Shown piece by piece: positions 53,844-62,050 of a stretch of DNA of 64,000 nt (position 1 is its first letter; every line of letters starts with the position of its first letter). Position numbers and translations under genes: made by a program. The stretch spans positions 748,376-812,375 of the forward strand of contig NZ_JAECMS010000001.1 of the NCBI RefSeq assembly GCF_016827595.1, written 5' to 3'. The DNA is from Luteirhabdus pelagi (GTDB taxonomy: Bacteria > Bacteroidota > Bacteroidia > Flavobacteriales > Flavobacteriaceae). The notes beneath the pieces were generated by a model. That model was given only the letters and a program-made list of their open reading frames with translations, made no database searches and had not been told where the DNA came from.

Positions 53844-53871
53844 AAAGCCCTCATAATGAGGGCTTTTTATT
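53844..53871 (+). terminator. Rho-independent terminator after the propeller gene
   Basis: The stem AAAGCCCTCA (53844-53853) pairs with TGAGGGCTTT (53857-53866), 3-nt loop, followed by TTATTTTTT. Confidence 0.85.
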
Positions 53872-53879
53872 TTTTAACA

Positions 53880-53907
53880 ATTCATCGATATTTTATGCTT
53901 TCTATCG
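53880..53907 (+). promoter_or_regulatory. Direct-repeat operator, degenerate copy D
   Basis: ATTCATCG (53880-53887) and TTCTATCG (53900-53907) keep the 20-bp period of copies A-C. The ATGTTAAA element is absent because that place is taken by the preceding terminator. The -33 and -7 boxes at the expected offsets are poor (TATG and AGTAAATA). It precedes the S74 gene, whose ATG is 107 nt downstream. Confidence 0.5.
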
Positions 53908-54014
53908 TATTTTCATTAAGTAAATACTTAAAATATTGATAATTAAACAACTATATAGTATAATTGTTATGGATTTGCCCCAATTACAGATGTATCACCT
54001 TAAGATTATTAATT

Positions 54015-55211
54015 ATGAAAAAGGCTATACTTTTACAGGGCATTATTCTTTCACTTTTATTCTTCGAAGCTCCAGTTTTCGCTCAAGTCGGGATTAACAC
54101 AACTACACCTTCACCTGGATCATTATTGGATGTCCAAAGTTCTGAGAAAGGGGTTTTTATACCAAAAGTCGACATCACCGACCTCTCAACCATTGCTCCA
54201 ATTACAGGAATCTCCCCTATCAATTTACCAAACGCCGACGGTTTGATGGTGTACAATACCAATACCACCACAGGGCCCGGTTTTTTCTTTTGGAACGGCT
54301 CAGGTTGGATCACCATTGACGGAGATAAAAATTGGTCTAAGCGTGGAAATTCCGGAACCCTACCGGGAACTGCTGCTGGCCAAGACTATTTCGGAACGAG
54401 CGACCTGCAGGATTTGATATTTGGCACTAATGGCTCAGAAGCTATGCGAATAGCTTCAACAGGAAATATGGGCATCAATGCCCCGTCTACACTTTCTAGA
54501 CTAGAAATCTCCGAAGGAAGTGCTCTACAAGGCTCAATCTATTCACACATTACTAATACTGCATCAAATTGGTCGGCGGTTGAGGGTTATAACGCGAATA
54601 TCTCTGGAGGTGCTGGCATGTACGGCATCGGTTTTACTGGCATTGTAGCTGACGGAGCTACAGGCATATCAGGTTATGGCTTCGTTGGAGTCGAGGGAAT
54701 TCCAGTAGACCCCATAATAGATTGGGCTGGGTATTTTTTTGGAGATATTGGCATAAATAATGACAGTTATGCGACCAATTATTTCATATGGTCCGACTCA
54801 AGAATAAAGAGCAACATTTCTCCATTTATCAATGCTATTAGTTTAGTAAATCAATTAACTCCAGTAACATATGATAAAGCATTTAGTGTAACGAAAAACG
54901 ACAGTGGTGTTTCCAATTTATCAAAAATTGAATCTCAACCATTAAGAGACAATAGTTCACAAAAATATGACTCCAATTCCATTGCAGAAATAGGCTTTCT
55001 CGCACAGGATGTGCAAAAAGTTTTTCCTCAATTAGTTCATAAACGAAAGATAAACCTAGCGAATTCAGATATTGAAGAGTTGCTCTCAGTTAATTATATT
55101 GGCCTTATTCCAGTTTTAACAAAAGCAATTCAAGAACAACAAACAGAAATAGAAGACCTGAAACAGCGGTTGCAGACATTAGAAGTAATGGTTCTCTCGG
55201 GTAAGGACTGA
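54015..55211 (+). CDS. Secreted fibre-like protein with peptidase S74 chaperone domain
   Basis: The 398-aa product from MKKAILLQGII has a signal peptide (ending VFAQ), the same N-module as the paralogs (VGINTTTPSPGSLLDVQS, VDITDLSTIAPITG, LMVYNTNTTTGPGFFFWNGSGW), and a glycine-rich middle (NISGGAGMYGIGFTGIVADGATG). The C-terminus is a peptidase S74 intramolecular-chaperone domain (about 275-380: WSDSRIKSNISPF, IAEIGFLAQDVQKVFPQLV, LLSVNYIGLIPVLTKAIQ) and a coiled coil (QEQQTEIEDLKQRLQTLE). In phage tailspikes S74 domains trimerise the fibre and cut themselves off N-terminal to a Ser; the Ser of WSDSR is the candidate. The 17-codon upstream extension lacks a signal peptide and is rejected. Confidence 0.85.
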   Translation: MKKAILLQGIILSLLFFEAPVFAQVGINTTTPSPGSLLDVQSSEKGVFIPKVDITDLSTIAPITGISPINLPNADGLMVYNTNTTTGPGFFFWNGSGWITIDGDKNWSKRGNSGTLPGTAAGQDYFGTSDLQDLIFGTNGSEAMRIASTGNMGINAPSTLSRLEISEGSALQGSIYSHITNTASNWSAVEGYNANISGGAGMYGIGFTGIVADGATGISGYGFVGVEGIPVDPIIDWAGYFFGDIGINNDSYATNYFIWSDSRIKSNISPFINAISLVNQLTPVTYDKAFSVTKNDSGVSNLSKIESQPLRDNSSQKYDSNSIAEIGFLAQDVQKVFPQLVHKRKINLANSDIEELLSVNYIGLIPVLTKAIQEQQTEIEDLKQRLQTLEVMVLSGKD

Positions 55212-55538
55212 TCAGCAAAACGCAAGAAATGCCCAAAAAGACCTCTTTTTACAATAACGGAGGTCTTTTTCATTTCTATACGCCTCTCGTTCGAATGAGA
55301 TATTCCGATAGGCTTTATACCAATTGCCAATTGAAATCCATCGGCATAGAAACTCAATCCCGTACCATACATAAAAGAAAACAATCAATAGCTCCAGCTG
55401 CTGTCTAAGATGAATACGCTCGTGATTCAGGAAAACTAGGTCTCGCTTCAACATAGGATTCCCAACAAAAACAAAGGGCCAAAAGGCTAAGCCCACAAAA
55501 CGTCTTCGAAATAAGTATCGGTTTACCAGCACAATCAT
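55212..55538 (-). CDS. Small membrane protein with HExxH-like motif
   Basis: The 108-aa product from MIVLVNRYLFRRRFVGL has two or three hydrophobic stretches (VGLAFWPFVFVG, LELLIVFFYVWYGIEFL). It carries HERIH at about residues 39-43 with a later Glu in SFEREAY, the spacing of a minimal gluzincin-like zinc site. I do not know the family; it may be a degenerate M56/M48-like protein. The longer open frame is rejected because it would run antisense through the DUF5522 gene. Its stop touches the stop of the S74 gene with no gap, and a terminator-like hairpin lies inside its 3' coding end. Confidence 0.68.
   Translation of the reverse strand: MIVLVNRYLFRRRFVGLAFWPFVFVGNPMLKRDLVFLNHERIHLRQQLELLIVFFYVWYGIEFLCRWISIGNWYKAYRNISFEREAYRNEKDLRYCKKRSFWAFLAFC
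55235..55270 (+). terminator. Terminator of the S74 gene embedded in the convergent coding end
   Basis: An 11-bp perfect stem AAAAAGACCTC (55235-55245) / GAGGTCTTTTT (55260-55270) with a 14-nt loop and T-run on the plus strand lies 24 nt after the S74 stop. It is inside the last codons of the minus-strand gene. Confidence 0.75.
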
Positions 55539-55559
55539 ACAGACAAGATAAGAAATTGG

Positions 55560-55567
55560 TATTTTTG
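55560..55567 (+). promoter_or_regulatory. -7 box of the DUF5522-hutU unit, leaderless
   Basis: TATTTTTG ends 4 nt (TAAC) before the ATG at 55572, the layout seen at rlmB, rarA and the PLP deaminase gene. A -33 TTG is not evident at the usual distance. Confidence 0.45.
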
Positions 55568-55571
55568 TAAC

Positions 55572-55754
55572 ATGTGGTTCAACCGAAAAAAACCGGAATT
55601 GGAAGATGGCGATTACTATCTCACTCCAGAAGGCTATAAATGTTTTACCGAACAATATCATTTAAAGCGCGGCTATTGCTGCGAAAGCGGTTGCCGCCAT
55701 TGCCCGTATGGGTTCAATAAAAAAACCGGAACACAAGACAGACGAAAACAATAA
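55572..55754 (+). CDS. DUF5522 cysteine-cluster protein
   Basis: The 60-aa protein starts MWFNRKKPELEDGDYYLTPEGYKCFT and carries the family Cys cluster GYCCESGCRHCPYGF (about residues 36-50), four cysteines in CC-x3-C-x2-C spacing that could bind a metal or an Fe-S cluster. It ends in a basic tail. It is small but has a clear -7 box, and hutU starts 4 nt after its stop, so the two are probably co-transcribed. Function unknown. Confidence 0.85.
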   Translation: MWFNRKKPELEDGDYYLTPEGYKCFTEQYHLKRGYCCESGCRHCPYGFNKKTGTQDRRKQ

Positions 55755-55758
55755 AAAT

Positions 55759-57738
55759 ATGACTTTTAAGGAATCGATCGCCCAAGGCATCCCAACGCAA
55801 CTTCCAAGCCCTAAACCCTTTGAGGAAGAGGTTAACCATGCTCCAAAACGTAAGGAGATTCTTTCAGAAGAGGAAAAAAAGTTGGCCTTAAAGAATGCCC
55901 TTCGATACTTCAAAGAAGAACACCATGCCACATTACTTCCTGAATTTAAAAAGGAGCTTGAGACGCATGGTCGTATCTACATGTACCGATTTCGTCCTGA
56001 TTACGACATGTACGCCCGGCCCATCACCGAATATCCAGGCAAGTGCGAACAAGCCAAGGCCATCATGCTAATGATTCAAAATAATCTTGATCCTGCGGTG
56101 GCACAGCATCCGCATGAACTGATCACCTATGGTGGAAATGGGGCTGTTTTTCAGAATTGGGCACAATACCTTCTTACTATGCAGTATCTTTCCGAGATGA
56201 CCGATGAGCAAACATTGGCGATGTATTCTGGTCACCCAATGGGGCTTTTCCCCTCTCATAAAGATGCGCCAAGAGTAGTCGTAACCAATGGAATGATGAT
56301 TCCGAATTATTCCAAGCCTGACGATTGGGAAAAATTCAATGCACTTGGGGTTACACAATATGGCCAAATGACAGCAGGCAGCTATATGTATATAGGGCCG
56401 CAAGGGATCGTACATGGTACTACAATTACGGTTTTAAATGGATTTCGAAAAATAGGAAAAACTCCCAAAGGAGGTCTCTTTGTTACCTCAGGACTCGGCG
56501 GAATGAGTGGCGCGCAACCAAAAGCAGGTAATATTGCAGGCTGTGTAACGGTTTGTGCGGAAGTGAATAAGAAAGCAACCCATACGCGTCATAGTCAGGG
56601 CTGGGTAGATGAGGTTATTTCAGATGTAAGCGAGTTGGCTAGCCGAGTGAAGCAGGCGGTAGCAGCCAACGAAACTATCTCGATTGCCTATGATGGAAAT
56701 ATCGTAGAGGTCTGGGAGCATTTTGCAGATGAACAAATCCATATCGATTTGGGAAGCGATCAAACATCTCTTCACAACCCCTGGGCGGGTGGGTACTATC
56801 CAGTAGGGCTAACGTACGAAGAATCCAACGAAATGATGGCGAAAGATCCGGAGCAATTTAAAAAAGAGGTACAGCGAAGTTTACGTCGCCATGCTGAAGC
56901 TATTAATAGACACACTGATAACGGGACCTATTTCTTCGATTATGGCAATGCCTTTCTTTTAGAAGCGTCACGAGCTGGGGCCGACGTCACCTCCGAAGAT
57001 CCAACAAAGGAGTTCAAATATCCTTCCTATGTACAGGATATTATGGGGCCAATGTGTTTCGATTACGGCTTTGGTCCATTCCGTTGGGTTTGTGCCTCTG
57101 GCAGAGAAGAAGATCTTCAGAAAACGGATGCTATTGCTACCGAGGTTTTAGAGAAGTTGATGAAGGATTCACCGTCCGAAATCCAACAACAGATGCAGGA
57201 CAATATTCAATGGATTAAAGGAGCACAGGAAAACAAGTTGGTTGTAGGGTCGCAGGCTAGAATTCTATATGCAGACAGCGACGGACGGATTCAGATAGCT
57301 GCTGCATTCAACAAGGCGATTTCTGAAGGCAAAATCGGTCCGGTGGTGCTAGGTAGAGATCATCATGATGTATCAGGCACCGATTCACCTTATCGAGAAA
57401 CCTCAAATATTTATGACGGAAGTCGCTTTACCGCAGATATGGCTATTCAAAATGTTATTGGGGATGGATTTCGGGGCGCTACCTGGATCAGCATTCACAA
57501 CGGCGGTGGTGTTGGTTGGGGTGAGGTAATAAACGGCGGCTTCGGTATGGTTCTTGATGGTAGTAAGGATGCACAGCGGCGACTAGAACAAATGCTCTTC
57601 TGGGATGTGAATAACGGAATTGCACGTCGGAGCTGGGCACGAAATAACGAGGCTATTTTCGCTATAAAAAGGGCGATGAAAGAGAACCCTCAGCTGAAAG
57701 TGACCCTTCCTAATTTCGTGAGTGAAGATTTACTATAA
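55759..57738 (+). CDS. hutU: Urocanate hydratase
   Basis: Second enzyme of histidine degradation: urocanate to imidazolonepropionate with NAD+ as electrophilic cofactor, in the cytosol. The 659-aa product from MTFKESIAQGIPTQLP has TYGGNGAVFQNWAQY, MYIGPQGIVHGTT, the NAD-binding TSGLGGMSGAQPKA, MCFDYGFGPFRWVC, and the signature GRDHHDVSGTDSPYRETSN near residue 535. It is longer than the about 560 aa of E. coli-type enzymes and fits the longer form seen in Bacteroidota. Seventeen upstream codons overlap the DUF5522 gene and are excluded. No other hut gene is in the window. Confidence 0.95.
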   Translation: MTFKESIAQGIPTQLPSPKPFEEEVNHAPKRKEILSEEEKKLALKNALRYFKEEHHATLLPEFKKELETHGRIYMYRFRPDYDMYARPITEYPGKCEQAKAIMLMIQNNLDPAVAQHPHELITYGGNGAVFQNWAQYLLTMQYLSEMTDEQTLAMYSGHPMGLFPSHKDAPRVVVTNGMMIPNYSKPDDWEKFNALGVTQYGQMTAGSYMYIGPQGIVHGTTITVLNGFRKIGKTPKGGLFVTSGLGGMSGAQPKAGNIAGCVTVCAEVNKKATHTRHSQGWVDEVISDVSELASRVKQAVAANETISIAYDGNIVEVWEHFADEQIHIDLGSDQTSLHNPWAGGYYPVGLTYEESNEMMAKDPEQFKKEVQRSLRRHAEAINRHTDNGTYFFDYGNAFLLEASRAGADVTSEDPTKEFKYPSYVQDIMGPMCFDYGFGPFRWVCASGREEDLQKTDAIATEVLEKLMKDSPSEIQQQMQDNIQWIKGAQENKLVVGSQARILYADSDGRIQIAAAFNKAISEGKIGPVVLGRDHHDVSGTDSPYRETSNIYDGSRFTADMAIQNVIGDGFRGATWISIHNGGGVGWGEVINGGFGMVLDGSKDAQRRLEQMLFWDVNNGIARRSWARNNEAIFAIKRAMKENPQLKVTLPNFVSEDLL

Positions 57739-57750
57739 AAGATAACACCT

Positions 57751-58290
57751 ATGAAAGTCCTTAGATTTTTACCCTTAGTAGCACTGCTTGCTCTTACCTC
57801 CTGTAGTACGGTACGTGTAGCAACAGATTATGATCGCAAAGCGAGTTTTGAAACGTATAATTCATTCGCTTTCTACAAGCCTGGAATCGACCAAGCCCAA
57901 ATTAGCGATTTGGACAAGAAACGCATTCTGCGCGCTATCGATGCAGAGTTGAATGCGAAAGGCTTTAACAAGTCAGAGTCGCCAGATTTATTGGTGAGCA
58001 TTTTTACCAAAGAACGCGAACGCGTAAATGTATACAACAATAATTTCGGCTGGGGTTGGGGCTGGAACCCTTGGTGGTATGGCGGTGGTTTTGGAAATAC
58101 CGTTTCTCGTTCTACTGAAGGCAGTTTATATATCGACCTTATTGATGCCAAGACAAACGAACTGGTGTGGCAAGGAATCGGAAGCGCAAGGCTTATTACC
58201 TCAGGTGATATCGACAAAAAAGACCAGCGCATTCGCGAAATTGTTAGCGAAATTTTAGCGGAATACCCTCCTAACCGAGATAAAAAATAA
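57751..58290 (+). CDS. DUF4136 lipoprotein
   Basis: The 179-aa product has a lipoprotein signal (ALTSC, Cys near residue 19) followed by STVRVATDYDRKASFETYNSFAFY, the start of DUF4136. It ends LYIDLIDAKTNELVWQGIGSARL with the usual helix ISEILAEYPP-like tail. A Trp/Gly-rich stretch (GWGWGWNPWWYGGGFGN) is inserted near residue 98, common in this family. It lies 12 nt after hutU and is likely read through from it. Function unknown. Confidence 0.88.
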   Translation: MKVLRFLPLVALLALTSCSTVRVATDYDRKASFETYNSFAFYKPGIDQAQISDLDKKRILRAIDAELNAKGFNKSESPDLLVSIFTKERERVNVYNNNFGWGWGWNPWWYGGGFGNTVSRSTEGSLYIDLIDAKTNELVWQGIGSARLITSGDIDKKDQRIREIVSEILAEYPPNRDKK

Positions 58291-58297
58291 GAGCATA

Positions 58298-58328
58298 AAA
58301 AAACCTCCCAAATTTGGGAGGTTTTTTT
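58298..58328. terminator. Bidirectional terminator between the DUF4136 and subtilase genes
   Basis: Perfect palindrome AACCTCCCAAAT/ATTTGGGAGGTT centred in 58302-58323, flanked by an A-run and a T-run, serving both convergent genes. Confidence 0.9.
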
Positions 58329-58345
58329 ATTGATTACCATTAACA

Positions 58346-61300
58346 TTACTTTTTTAGCAATTGCTTGGTAACAGAACCCATAGCAGTATTAATTCGTACA
58401 AAATAAGTTGCCGCTTGAAGGTTTGAAATATCCATTTGGTGTTGAGAACCACTAGTCTTTTCCTTCAACACTACGCGTCCCATAACATCATAAATAGTTA
58501 CTTCCTCTATAGTTGATTGCGGCACCATTATCGAAACATATTTTGAAGACGGGTTCGGTACCATAATAGCATTTTCAGCAGAAAGTTCCGCTACATCCAA
58601 GGATTTTTCACGATAAAGCAAGGTGAAACGATCGTTAAACGTTCCTTCATGGCTTATAAATGTGTATTCACCAGCTTCTGATAGGTTCACTACTTCACCT
58701 GCATAATGATCAATAATCCAAATATTAGCGGCAGAGATGTCATCTCCCATAACATCACGGATAGCTATGCGGTATTCCTCTTCACTTTCAATTTGTGTTG
58801 AGAAACCAAGCTGAACTTCATCCATTTCATCAAAAGTGCTTCTACCTTGAATGGCCAACTCCTTCCCTCCTTCACTAAAAGAATAAAGGGAAACTGCGGT
58901 TGCCAGACGCTTGCTATCATATTGCGAATCATATCCTGAGGTTCCGTCTTCAGTATATCCTACGAGCATCGTGCTTCCTAGCTCATGGTTATCGTTGAAA
59001 ACATTTAGCCATAGTCTATTAGCTTCAGAGACAGGCGCGCGATAGGTGTTGTTATTACCCACAATACGCATTGAGTTGTTAAAGACTGCTGTTCCTGCAG
59101 CGGTTGCCTTCACTCCAAAACCTTGTCCAGATGCTATATATTGCGTAGGAGTTGCGCCACCATTCGCGGCTGGTACTCCCCCCAATGAATTGTACATTGA
59201 AATATCACCCATATCATAATTATTGACATTATATCCTGGGTAAGTCGGATTAGGCGCCGTTACATGTTCCCAGAAATACAAAGCATCTATCATACTGTTT
59301 TGCGCTAAAAATGCATCGGCATCAATTGCTGAAGCATAGGGATTTCCGAGAATATTCGGACTGGCATTTGAATTACCATTATAAGTAATAGAAAATGAAA
59401 CGATTCCATTATTTAATGTTCCCTGTGTATAGGTCAGGTCGTAACTACCACTTTCTGTCGGTGTATTTTGCGGTCGAACCAAATATCCTTCACCAGCGTT
59501 GATAGCACCTGAGTAATTAGTCCAGTTATCGCCATTGTCATCTGCAAAGTTTTCTGCTGATGGAAACATCGACGCTACACTAGGATTGGGAACAAAATTC
59601 GTAGTAATATGATTTCTAACCATAATCGCATCGGTATAAACTCCGTTTCGTGTTTCGGCAGTCATTGGGCTTCCCATGATCATGAAATCGCGCGCATTTA
59701 AGAATGGAGTTGTTTTCTGAACCTCAATAGTACCGTTGTTCGTTACAATAGCGCTATCGTCTATCTGAACTAAACTTCCTTCGTGTTCGATTATAAGAGT
59801 TGCTCCACTTTCAACTGTAATATCGCCATCTACACGGAGATGATCAGCACTGGTAACACGAAGTGTATTCCCTGCTTTAAGCGTAAAGCTACAGGCCTCG
59901 ATGTCGCCATCCAAAGACGTATTGTAATCATCATCGATAACAACTCTCTTTGCAATATCGTCGGCGCCATTATTCCATGATCCACCAGTAAAAGTAGTGA
60001 TGGAAGGACAGGTAGCAAGTTTACCTCCAGTGATAATCAGTGAAAAATCCTGAGAACCGCTAGAAAGACTCCCCTTATGGGTGACTGTTATAATATAGCT
60101 TCCTGAGGCTCCAGAAACATCGACCCTTTCGTACGGATCGACAGAATTATCGCCCGTTCCGTTAGTTGTGACACTATTTAGACGCCAAGGTAAGTATGTA
60201 GTAGTACTTTGCGTAATTTCAATATCAAGATCATTTACCAGCATTGCCGTAGTTGTGTTGGTCCCTCCTACTGCAGTCCCAGCAGGGTCTGTCCATGAAA
60301 TTGACGCCATTAAATCCTCTGTCCCTGATGCATCGACTACCACTTGGTATGTTTGACCATTCGTCAAGGTAAGTTCCTCTACTTCAGCATTTCCATCGAG
60401 GTCAGCAGCAGAGATAGTTTCTGCGGCTTTCTTCGCATTTAAGAGTCCCCATCCGGTTTGCGCATCGGGACCAGAAGCGGCAATATCGTCGGCAGTATGT
60501 AGCGCTAACCCTTTCAAAGTCGCTGCCCTCATAAAAGACCCATTAAGGTTATCAAAGTGTTCTTGAAGCAACAACAAAGTTCCTGTTACGTTAGGAGCTG
60601 CCATTGAGGTTCCTGTTAAGTTGGCATATTGTGTATCGCTTCCATCCAAACAAGAGAGTAATGAAGTACCGTTACCAGTAAGATCTGGTTTGATTCTATA
60701 GTCATCTGTCGGACCTTCGCTACTGCTACCGTTTCTCGACACCGAAATCAGATTTCCACTTCCATCGATCGAGGCATCTTGGGCATTTGCAATCACCAAA
60801 TTATTCTTTGCTACTGAATTTCCAGATAATTTATCATAAGCGGATAATCCTTCCATTGGAGAGGCATTGGATGAATTGTCGTTCCCATCGTTTCCAGCAG
60901 ATACAACCATCAGATAATAAGGGGCATTATACATCAAGTTGTCCCAGTTGGCCGTAGAAGTTAAATATGCTCCAAAGGCCCAATCGGGAAGATCTGCGGC
61001 TATATAACCATAAGAGTGGTTAGATAACAACATCCCGTTAGCGGCTGCCGTCGTAGCTTCCGAAAGATCGTTGTTCCACTCATGCGTTAGGGCATCTGCC
61101 TGCCACGCCATACCTTTTGAAAGCGAGTAAGCCCCAGAGGCTACGATAGTCCCAGTAACGTGCTGAGCATGATAGCTATTCCCAGTTAATGTTGTAACGC
61201 CATCATTTACGGCAACCCTATTTGTTCCACCAGCACCATCAAATTCCTGGTGCGTAGTTCTTGTTGGCCCACCGTCCCAAACATGGGCAGTCATATCGTC

Positions 61301-61729
61301 TCCATTTAAATTAAGACCTAACCCCCCACCAGAGTTCAAATAGTTAGCTCGGGTAGAAACAGCTGCAGCAACATTATGCAGTGAATAATAAAGCGGAAAT
61401 CCGTCATCGCTAATTGCCATCAATTCATCGTAAGATCCATCATCATTACTACGCTGAAGCGGAATATTTTGAATCAAGGCGTATTGCTCTGCTTTCCTTT
61501 TAGCAGCAATTTCTTGCTCTTGAAACGTTACGTATAGTTGCGATAACCGCTCTGTATCGTTTTTATCAATAATTTTATTATAGGACTTCGCACGCTTTCC
61601 ACTTGTCTTTTTAAAAACCTTCAAAGAAGAAATAGTATCATCATGGTTAGTTTGTTGAGCTATTGCGTTCGATGAAATGAAAATAATAGCGCTTAACAAT
61701 AGCACTTTTAACATGTTGAATTTTTTCAT
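58346..61729 (-). CDS. T9SS-exported subtilisin-like (S8) serine protease
   Basis: The 1127-aa product has a signal peptide (ending NAIAQ), a propeptide-like region (about 25-130), and an S8 catalytic domain (about 135-440). Its triad is Asp152 (HVWDGG), His187 (YHAQHVTGT, where the usual HGTH reads HAQH) and Ser375 (LTGTSMAAPNVTG), with Asn280 (SAGND) for the oxyanion hole. A pro-protein-convertase-P-like domain follows (SYIITVTHKGSLSSGSQDFSLIITGG). A module of about 550 residues (580-1127) is shared with the propeller protein at 50733. It ends in a T9SS sorting domain (IMVPNPSSKYVSI ... VTKQLLKK). Expected on the surface or secreted as a digestive protease. Confidence 0.92.
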   Translation of the reverse strand: MKKFNMLKVLLLSAIIFISSNAIAQQTNHDDTISSLKVFKKTSGKRAKSYNKIIDKNDTERLSQLYVTFQEQEIAAKRKAEQYALIQNIPLQRSNDDGSYDELMAISDDGFPLYYSLHNVAAAVSTRANYLNSGGGLGLNLNGDDMTAHVWDGGPTRTTHQEFDGAGGTNRVAVNDGVTTLTGNSYHAQHVTGTIVASGAYSLSKGMAWQADALTHEWNNDLSEATTAAANGMLLSNHSYGYIAADLPDWAFGAYLTSTANWDNLMYNAPYYLMVVSAGNDGNDNSSNASPMEGLSAYDKLSGNSVAKNNLVIANAQDASIDGSGNLISVSRNGSSSEGPTDDYRIKPDLTGNGTSLLSCLDGSDTQYANLTGTSMAAPNVTGTLLLLQEHFDNLNGSFMRAATLKGLALHTADDIAASGPDAQTGWGLLNAKKAAETISAADLDGNAEVEELTLTNGQTYQVVVDASGTEDLMASISWTDPAGTAVGGTNTTTAMLVNDLDIEITQSTTTYLPWRLNSVTTNGTGDNSVDPYERVDVSGASGSYIITVTHKGSLSSGSQDFSLIITGGKLATCPSITTFTGGSWNNGADDIAKRVVIDDDYNTSLDGDIEACSFTLKAGNTLRVTSADHLRVDGDITVESGATLIIEHEGSLVQIDDSAIVTNNGTIEVQKTTPFLNARDFMIMGSPMTAETRNGVYTDAIMVRNHITTNFVPNPSVASMFPSAENFADDNGDNWTNYSGAINAGEGYLVRPQNTPTESGSYDLTYTQGTLNNGIVSFSITYNGNSNASPNILGNPYASAIDADAFLAQNSMIDALYFWEHVTAPNPTYPGYNVNNYDMGDISMYNSLGGVPAANGGATPTQYIASGQGFGVKATAAGTAVFNNSMRIVGNNNTYRAPVSEANRLWLNVFNDNHELGSTMLVGYTEDGTSGYDSQYDSKRLATAVSLYSFSEGGKELAIQGRSTFDEMDEVQLGFSTQIESEEEYRIAIRDVMGDDISAANIWIIDHYAGEVVNLSEAGEYTFISHEGTFNDRFTLLYREKSLDVAELSAENAIMVPNPSSKYVSIMVPQSTIEEVTIYDVMGRVVLKEKTSGSQHQMDISNLQAATYFVRINTAMGSVTKQLLKK

Positions 61730-61791
61730 AATACAATAAAAATTAGGGGCTTAGTATTTTTAATGTTAATAATTTTAACATATATAGATGG

Positions 61792-61821
61792 TAAAAATAG
61801 TATTTTATCGATAATATCAAA
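61792..61821 (-). promoter_or_regulatory. Putative promoter of the subtilase gene
   Basis: On the minus strand TTTG (61821-61818), an 18-nt spacer, then TATTTTTA (61799-61792), one mismatch to TAnnTTTG. It would give a leader of about 57 nt. Confidence 0.35.
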
Positions 61822-62050
61822 CATTTCAGCTATTTTTTTCGCTAAAATACACGGTTATAGCAGTTAAACTCTTCCCGAAACTCCATTAAACCGTTATAAT
61901 TGATTTTTCACGATCATACGCTTGATGTATTTGAAGCCAATTAATTATCGAGATTAATACCGCCAACCCAGGGTAAAAACAGTAGAAGATAGGGGAAATC
62001 CCCTCTAAAAATTCAGCCTTATAACTCTAGGGTACAGCGCATTGCTCATA
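61822..62050. other. Non-coding region between the divergent subtilase and repeat-protein genes
   Basis: No gene is seen here. It holds a 5-bp inverted repeat AGGGG-AAAT-CCCCT at 61991-62004, and AGGGTA occurs on either side of it (near 61974 and 62029), so three similarly oriented AGGG(G/T)A sites stand upstream of the -7 box at 62051. These could be operator sites for a dimeric regulator, which is inference only. Confidence 0.35.

Noticed and set aside
54015-55211. The S74 protein as part of a prophage
   Set aside because: It has a secretory signal peptide, shares its N-module with non-phage paralogs, and no capsid, tail, lysis or integrase genes are nearby.
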